Source of the DNA: an uncultured Bacilli bacterium
Lineage (GTDB): Bacteria; Bacillota_I; Bacilli_A; RF39; UBA660
DNA length: 64,000 nucleotides
Assembly (NCBI GenBank): GCA_934168205.1
Contig: CAKPMX010000002.1
Span: 124,001 to 188,000 of the forward strand
Direction: 5' to 3'
Under the pieces are notes generated by a model, which was not told where the DNA came from, did not search any database, and worked only from the letters and a program-made list of their open reading frames with translations. A program made the position numbers and the translations under genes. Below are positions 59,622 to 64,000 of the stretch, piece by piece. The first letter of the stretch is position 1. Each line of letters starts with the position of its first letter.

Positions 59622-60368
59622 ATGGGAAATATTGTTTTTAGTTTTTTAATGACAACTTTAGCGGGATTTAGTACTTTACTTGGTATTATTCCATGTTATT
59701 TAAATAAGACTAGAGAAAGTATTATAAGTAAGTCTTTGGCTTTTTCAGCTGGTGTTATGTTAATGATTTCTTTATCTTCTTTAATTCCAGAGTCGGTTTC
59801 TCTACTCTCTTTTAAATATAGTTATATGTTTATTTTTATTATTGTATTTATATTTGTTGTTTTAGGCATTTTATTTTCTTCTTTTATTGATCAAAAAATT
59901 GAAGAACGGTTTACTAGTAATAAACTCTATAAATTGGGTCTTATTTCGATAATTGCTCTTTGTTTACATAATATTCCAGAAGGAATTACTACTTTTATTT
60001 CAACTAGTAGTAATGTTAAGCTTGGTATTACTTTATCTATTGCAATAGCGCTACATAATATTCCAGAAGGTATTTCGATAGCTGTTCCAATATATTTTGC
60101 GACTGGTAGTTATAAAAGAAGTTTTTGGTATACATTGCTTTCTGGATTTTCGGAATTACTAGGAGCTGTACTCGCTTATTTATTTATTGCTAGATATGTA
60201 AACAACTTTATTCTTTCTTTAATACTGGGCGTTACAGCTGGAATTATGATACATATAAGCGCATATGAACTTTTACCTAATTCTTTGGCATATAAAAAGA
60301 GAAAAGACACTATATTATCTTTTCTACTTGGAGTTTTAGTAATGTTCATTTGTGAAGCTTTGCTTTAG
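59622..60368 (+). CDS. ZIP family metal transporter
   Basis: Eight helices with two 'L-H-N-I-P-E-G-I' motifs (about 120 and 147), the metal-binding core of ZIP (ZupT-type) transporters, which move Zn or other divalent metals into the cytosol. No ribosome binding site is seen; a TATAAA lies 6 nt before the ATG, so the mRNA may be leaderless or start further up. It converges on the next gene with a 4-bp overlap. Confidence 0.9.
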   Translation: MGNIVFSFLMTTLAGFSTLLGIIPCYLNKTRESIISKSLAFSAGVMLMISLSSLIPESVSLLSFKYSYMFIFIIVFIFVVLGILFSSFIDQKIEERFTSNKLYKLGLISIIALCLHNIPEGITTFISTSSNVKLGITLSIAIALHNIPEGISIAVPIYFATGSYKRSFWYTLLSGFSELLGAVLAYLFIARYVNNFILSLILGVTAGIMIHISAYELLPNSLAYKKRKDTILSFLLGVLVMFICEALL

Positions 60369-61975
60369 TCATCTAGATCACAATGATATTTTGTAATAGT
60401 GCCACGAGCTGTTTCTTCTTTGGACTTTTTAGCTTCACACCAGCTTGGACAAATAACAGTATCTGTTTGAGCGTTGTAATGTGCGGAACAGTCTCCTTCA
60501 TCTTCAACTATACGACTTTCAACATTTGAAATTCTGTATCCTGACTCAGTGGTTTCTTGATCATAAAGATACATTTTTGAAAAATTGGTCATTAATTTCT
60601 TTATAGTTTCATCATTAGCATAAACTTTCATGCTATTTTTAAATTCTTCGGTTGCATAGTTTTTAATAGTATTATTTTTTAAGTCATTAATGAACTCTTG
60701 TATTTGTTCAATTTTATTACTGGAGTTATCTAAATATACGTAATATTCTCTCATGTCAAAATCATAGTTTATATTATAAGTAATATTAAAATGCTTTGGT
60801 GTTTTATAGATTATTTTTATATCATTTAAATTCATGGTATTATCTATTACTATTTCATAATTATGTGGATAAAAATTAGTAACCAACATGTTATCTTTAT
60901 ACGTTAAATTAATTTCATTTTCTTTAATATCTTTTTCAGTATAATCAACAACTTTTATGTTTTTAAAACCAAGTATACATATTCCAATACCGATGCCTGT
61001 TAAAATTATTGAACCAAGGATTATTAAAGCTGGTATTTCTGGCTTTATTTTTTTATTTATGATGTAATAAATTATTAGGATAAGGAAGATTATTATAGCC
61101 GATACTATACCTATCATACTAATTGTTGTTCCAGCAAATATTTTGGAGTAGAATGTTAGGGATATACTAATTACTAGACCTACTAAAGCTAGTATTAAGG
61201 AAAATATTAAAATTAAACCAACAAAGGCTATAAATAATTTAAAAATAAATATTATTATTTTTGATAGTATTCTAAGGAAGGCATATGGTTCTTTACTTGG
61301 ATCTCTTAAGACAATTTTGGGTTCATTGCTAGAAGTTATTTTTTCATCGACTTTTTCTTTGAAGTCTTTATTAGCATCTACTTTTTTAGGTTCGGCTTTT
61401 TTAGATTCTTCTACTAATATTTCTTCATAATAATTTAAATAACGTAGTTTAAAGGTATGTATTATGACTATCATTGATAGAATTAACCAGACTGCAAGAA
61501 CTAGTCCTTTGATTATTTCGTATACTGTATAATAAGTAGTATTTGTTAGTATAAAATTAAATGTTTTACAAATTACATTTGGTATTATACTTGATACGAT
61601 ATTTCCTAATATCCATAAAATAAACACTATTATTAATTGCTCAAAGACACATTTTATAATGCTTGATACTTTCATACGGGAAAACATATTAATTGTCTTG
61701 GTAAGAAAATCTAATAGTGAATCTAGGGCAATGTTTAAATTATTCTTTTCTTTACGCTCTACTTCATCTATTTCTGTAATTTTATCATTAATTAAATCAT
61801 CCATACTACAATTAAAAATGTTACATATTTGGACAATTTTATCAGTTTCAGGATAAGTATTGTTGCTTTCCCATTTTGATACGGATTGTCTAGATACATT
61901 TAATTTTGCGGCTAAATCTTCTTGAGATAAGCCATGCTTTTTTCTTAACTTTATGAGTTTATCACCAAACTTCAT
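60365..61975 (-). CDS. XRE-type regulator fused to membrane and Cys-containing outer domain
   Basis: N-terminal XRE helix-turn-helix (about 7-58, 'L-S-Q-E-D-L-A-A-K-L-N-V-S-R-Q-S-V-S-K-W-E'), two helices (about 112-130 and 150-175), a charged linker (190-225), three or four more helices (about 235-355), and an outside domain with Cys at 'D-C-S-A', 'I-C-P-S-W-C' and 'Y-H-C-D'. It looks like a one-component membrane sensor-regulator. AGAGGTGAAAAT precedes the ATG. Two AGTTGCATT copies lie upstream (62015-62023, 62057-62065). Confidence 0.75.
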   Translation of the reverse strand: MKFGDKLIKLRKKHGLSQEDLAAKLNVSRQSVSKWESNNTYPETDKIVQICNIFNCSMDDLINDKITEIDEVERKEKNNLNIALDSLLDFLTKTINMFSRMKVSSIIKCVFEQLIIVFILWILGNIVSSIIPNVICKTFNFILTNTTYYTVYEIIKGLVLAVWLILSMIVIIHTFKLRYLNYYEEILVEESKKAEPKKVDANKDFKEKVDEKITSSNEPKIVLRDPSKEPYAFLRILSKIIIFIFKLFIAFVGLILIFSLILALVGLVISISLTFYSKIFAGTTISMIGIVSAIIIFLILIIYYIINKKIKPEIPALIILGSIILTGIGIGICILGFKNIKVVDYTEKDIKENEINLTYKDNMLVTNFYPHNYEIVIDNTMNLNDIKIIYKTPKHFNITYNINYDFDMREYYVYLDNSSNKIEQIQEFINDLKNNTIKNYATEEFKNSMKVYANDETIKKLMTNFSKMYLYDQETTESGYRISNVESRIVEDEGDCSAHYNAQTDTVICPSWCEAKKSKEETARGTITKYHCDLDD

Positions 61976-62094
61976 ATTTTCACCTCTTTCGCTATTAATA
62001 TTACGATAATTATTAGTTGCATTCTACCAACTTTACTTGGAAATTTGTAAACTTTAAGTTGCATTTACTATATAATACCATATTTACAAAAGAA

Positions 62095-62122
62095 AAAGTA
62101 AACATATTTGAATGTTTACTTT
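62095..62122 (-). terminator. Terminator after the secreted protein gene
   Basis: An 11-bp AAAGTAAACAT/ATGTTTACTTT stem; T tract on the minus strand. Confidence 0.75.
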
Positions 62123-62132
62123 AATGTACTTT

Positions 62133-63755
62133 TTATTTAGTAGCAGATTTCATTTTATAAATGAATGTTGAATTACTTGAACTATTTGAACTGTATCCAT
62201 TATAATTTTTTGATAATCTTACTAAAGTTTTTAACTTGTTAGAATAATTATTTACTGTTTTTCCATATGATGATAATTTGTTTATTCCTTCTTTATTTAA
62301 TTGATCAAGACCTGAAGCTAAGTTTTCAGTACCATTAAATACTTCAACTGTACCAGTAGATAATTGTTTAGCACCAGCAGATAATTGAGCTACACCAGCT
62401 TTTAATTCTGTTAGACCAGCATTTACTTGTTCTGATCCAGCTTCAGCTTCATATAAAGCTTCTTCTAATTGACTTAACATAGAATCAACTGTTGCGACTG
62501 TACTATTAATTTTTTCTGTTAATGTTGAAATAGCAGTGTTGTTATTTTCTAATAATATTAAGTATGGTAAGTTTTGAGCTTGTTTTAATGTTACACCTTT
62601 ACTTAAAAGACATAAACCTAATTTTAATTCATTTTCTTCTGTTTCCATATTACAGTCAACAGCAGCTTGTTTAGCATTATTTATTTTTTCCTCATCATTA
62701 TCAAATTCATTTTTAATTTTAGTAATCATTTTATTATTGGCAGCTTGTAATTCTTGCAATTGTTTCATTTGTTCTACTGTTTCAGCATTACTTTGTGCAT
62801 CCATTAATTGTTGTTTAGCAGCAGTTAATTTAACGATAATTTCTTTAATACCAGAAGTTAAGCTAACTGAACCTGCTTCTAATTTATCAATACCGGCTTG
62901 AGCTTCTTCTAATTTAGTACTTAAAGTATTTGCTCCAGTAGAGATTTCTTTAGTACCAGCTTTTAGTTCATTTGCGCCAGCTACAGCTTTATCCATATTA
63001 ACTTGTAAAGTATTTAAAGAAGTGTTTAAAGTATCCATTTTATTGAATATATTCATATCAGTTTCTGATAATAGTTTTGGAGAGGAAATTAAATAGATAT
63101 TATTTAAACTGAAGTTTGTAGTATCAAATGATATTTCTACACTGTCTAAACCTTTTAATTCATTAGTACCTAAACTTTCATATAATCCAGGAGCAGCTAA
63201 GGCTACTAGCATACTCTTATTACCAGTACTAGTAACTTTACCATTAGTAATAGTAATATTTGAATTAGTTTTATTACTCAAAGATGTTCCAACTGTTACT
63301 ACGAATGGAGTATATAAACCAGTTCTTGTATCATAAGCATTATTTTTTAAACTTAATTTAATAGTAACTTTACCTTTTTTACCTACTAATTTTTTAGCTT
63401 TCATTTCTTTACCATCTAAATAGTATTTAGCATCTACTGTAATAGGCAATTCTTTATCTATTGTACCTTGATAATAAATATCTTTACCTTTAGCGTTCCA
63501 AGTAATGATACCATTATTTTCAGTATAAGTTTCTTTTCCATTAATATTTAATAGTTTTTTTAGTTCAGTATCATCAGTTGCTTTACCTTTATCTAAATCA
63601 GATATATGATTATTAACAATTGTCTTTTCTACTGTACCGTCATAGTTTAAATTTGTATAAACTGTTTCTTCTTTAGTTAAAGCTAATGTTGATACTGGTG
63701 TAAATAATAAACTTGATATTAAAACACCTGTTATAACTTTATTTAAACTTTTCAT
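62133..63755 (-). CDS. Secreted coiled-coil protein (YhgE/Pip-like ectodomain)
   Basis: A signal peptide (about 1-25, ending T-L-A-L), then a strand-rich region (30-225) and repeats of 'A-G-x-x-x-L' heptads ('G-A-N-E-L-K-A-G-T-K-E-I-S-T-G' near 255 and 'Q-V-N-A-G-L-T-E-L-K-A-G' near 445). Such repeats occur in the outside part of YhgE/Pip proteins and beside MMPL transporters. Start ATG 63755 follows GAGGGAG. It is 1 bp after the transporter gene and is likely its accessory part. Confidence 0.75.
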   Translation of the reverse strand: MKSLNKVITGVLISSLLFTPVSTLALTKEETVYTNLNYDGTVEKTIVNNHISDLDKGKATDDTELKKLLNINGKETYTENNGIITWNAKGKDIYYQGTIDKELPITVDAKYYLDGKEMKAKKLVGKKGKVTIKLSLKNNAYDTRTGLYTPFVVTVGTSLSNKTNSNITITNGKVTSTGNKSMLVALAAPGLYESLGTNELKGLDSVEISFDTTNFSLNNIYLISSPKLLSETDMNIFNKMDTLNTSLNTLQVNMDKAVAGANELKAGTKEISTGANTLSTKLEEAQAGIDKLEAGSVSLTSGIKEIIVKLTAAKQQLMDAQSNAETVEQMKQLQELQAANNKMITKIKNEFDNDEEKINNAKQAAVDCNMETEENELKLGLCLLSKGVTLKQAQNLPYLILLENNNTAISTLTEKINSTVATVDSMLSQLEEALYEAEAGSEQVNAGLTELKAGVAQLSAGAKQLSTGTVEVFNGTENLASGLDQLNKEGINKLSSYGKTVNNYSNKLKTLVRLSKNYNGYSSNSSSNSTFIYKMKSATK

Positions 63756-63756
63756 T

Positions 63757-64000
63757 TTAAACTCCCTCTTTCTTGGCATTTTTATTTTTTAATACTATCT
63801 TATCAAACATCATTAATAATGTTGGTAAAATGAATATTACAGATGCCATACTGATTAATGATCCACGTGCTAATAAGTTACAAATTGAACCAATCATATC
63901 TATTTTTGTATAGAAACCAACACTTGATGTTGCTGCAAAGAAACATAAAGCTGAAGTTATAATTGATGGTATTGTAAATTGTAATGTTTCTTCCATACAT
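63757..64000 (-). CDS. MMPL/RND-type transporter, 3' end (cut by the window)
   Basis: Only the last ~80 residues are visible: two or three helices including 'I-P-S-I-I-T-S-A-L-C-F-F-A-A' and 'I-F-I-L-P-T-L-L-M-M-F-D-K', the C-terminal membrane end of MMPL (YdfJ-type) transporters. The frame remains open at the right edge, so the start is outside. Confidence 0.7.
   Translation of the reverse strand, partial: CMEETLQFTIPSIITSALCFFAATSSVGFYTKIDMIGSICNLLARGSLISMASVIFILPTLLMMFDKIVLKNKNAKKEGV

Noticed and set aside
1..64000. CRISPR array or Cas genes
   Set aside because: No regularly spaced direct repeats and no Cas-like protein were seen.
1..64000. Recoded TGA (Mycoplasma-type code)
   Set aside because: Genes such as xseA and the 371-aa phage gene end in TGA at proper family length, and Trp is always TGG in the conserved proteins.

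Overview
The window is a stretch of a very AT-rich Bacillota (Bacilli-type) chromosome using the standard code: TGA is a normal stop and Trp is TGG. Bacilli features include a T-box leader, Gln/Glu/Met tRNAs with encoded CCA, the xerD-deoB pair, and sporulation genes (spoIVB, spoIIGA-sigE, spoIIM). Several lineage-type orphan families suggest an uncultured gut Bacilli; this placement is inference. The left edge (43-88) holds what looks like the 3' half of a tRNA-Arg(CCU) gene, as left by an element integrated further left.

Region by region: 0.3-5.6 kb is orphan genes, a YbaK deacylase, a ClpX-like unfoldase and a transglutaminase-like protein. 5.7-7.6 kb is tRNA-Met, tRNA-Gln and gltX. 7.8-12.4 kb is two TPR paralogues and a LemA-TPM pair. 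12.5-17.9 kb is mutS-nusB-xseA-orphan-xseB. 18-20 kb (minus strand) is a membrane orphan and a class B sortase. 20.2-23.9 kb is spoIVB, a DUF421 protein, spoIIGA and sigE. 23.9-31.2 kb is tdk, yigZ, an AI-2E family protein, and an Ala T-box operon of two P-loop kinases, alaS and holA. 31.3-33.9 kb is two DUF3137 proteins and a second LemA. 33.9-40.4 kb is a coiled-coil orphan, rarA, xerD-deoB, a second transglutaminase-like protein and a DUF1540 protein.

The most interesting part is 40.8-45.5 kb: a 4,630-bp filamentous-phage-like (inovirus) prophage integrated at the chromosome dimer resolution site dif. A 20-bp direct repeat (40847-40866 and 45477-45496) contains the XerC arm and centre of a dif site; a full 28-bp dif-like sequence is rebuilt only at the left junction (40836-40863). 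Gene orientation flips from mainly + to mainly - exactly here, so the window spans the replication terminus. The prophage carries a Zot/pI-type assembly ATPase, a pVIII-like major coat protein followed by a terminator, small membrane/coat proteins, a large tail-type protein, and a pMV158-type (HUH, Rep_2) replication protein. Next to rep is a hairpin whose loop is the pMV158 nick sequence TACTACGAC. Divergent from the phage operon is a ribbon-helix-helix protein. The control region between them contains a perfect promoter, a 17-bp palindrome, a parS-like palindrome (inner 14 bp identical to the Bacillus parS core) and a 95-nt tRNA-like sequence. Integration replaces the last codons of rep with host sequence and moves the rep terminator to the other end of the prophage.

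45.8-64 kb is mostly minus strand: an HTH regulator, mnmA, spoIIM, an MBL hydrolase, a MarR-controlled heterodimeric ABC exporter, tRNA-Glu, murC, a kinase-like protein, queH, a ZIP transporter, an XRE-membrane regulator, and a secreted coiled-coil protein next to the truncated 3' end of an MMPL/RND-type transporter.
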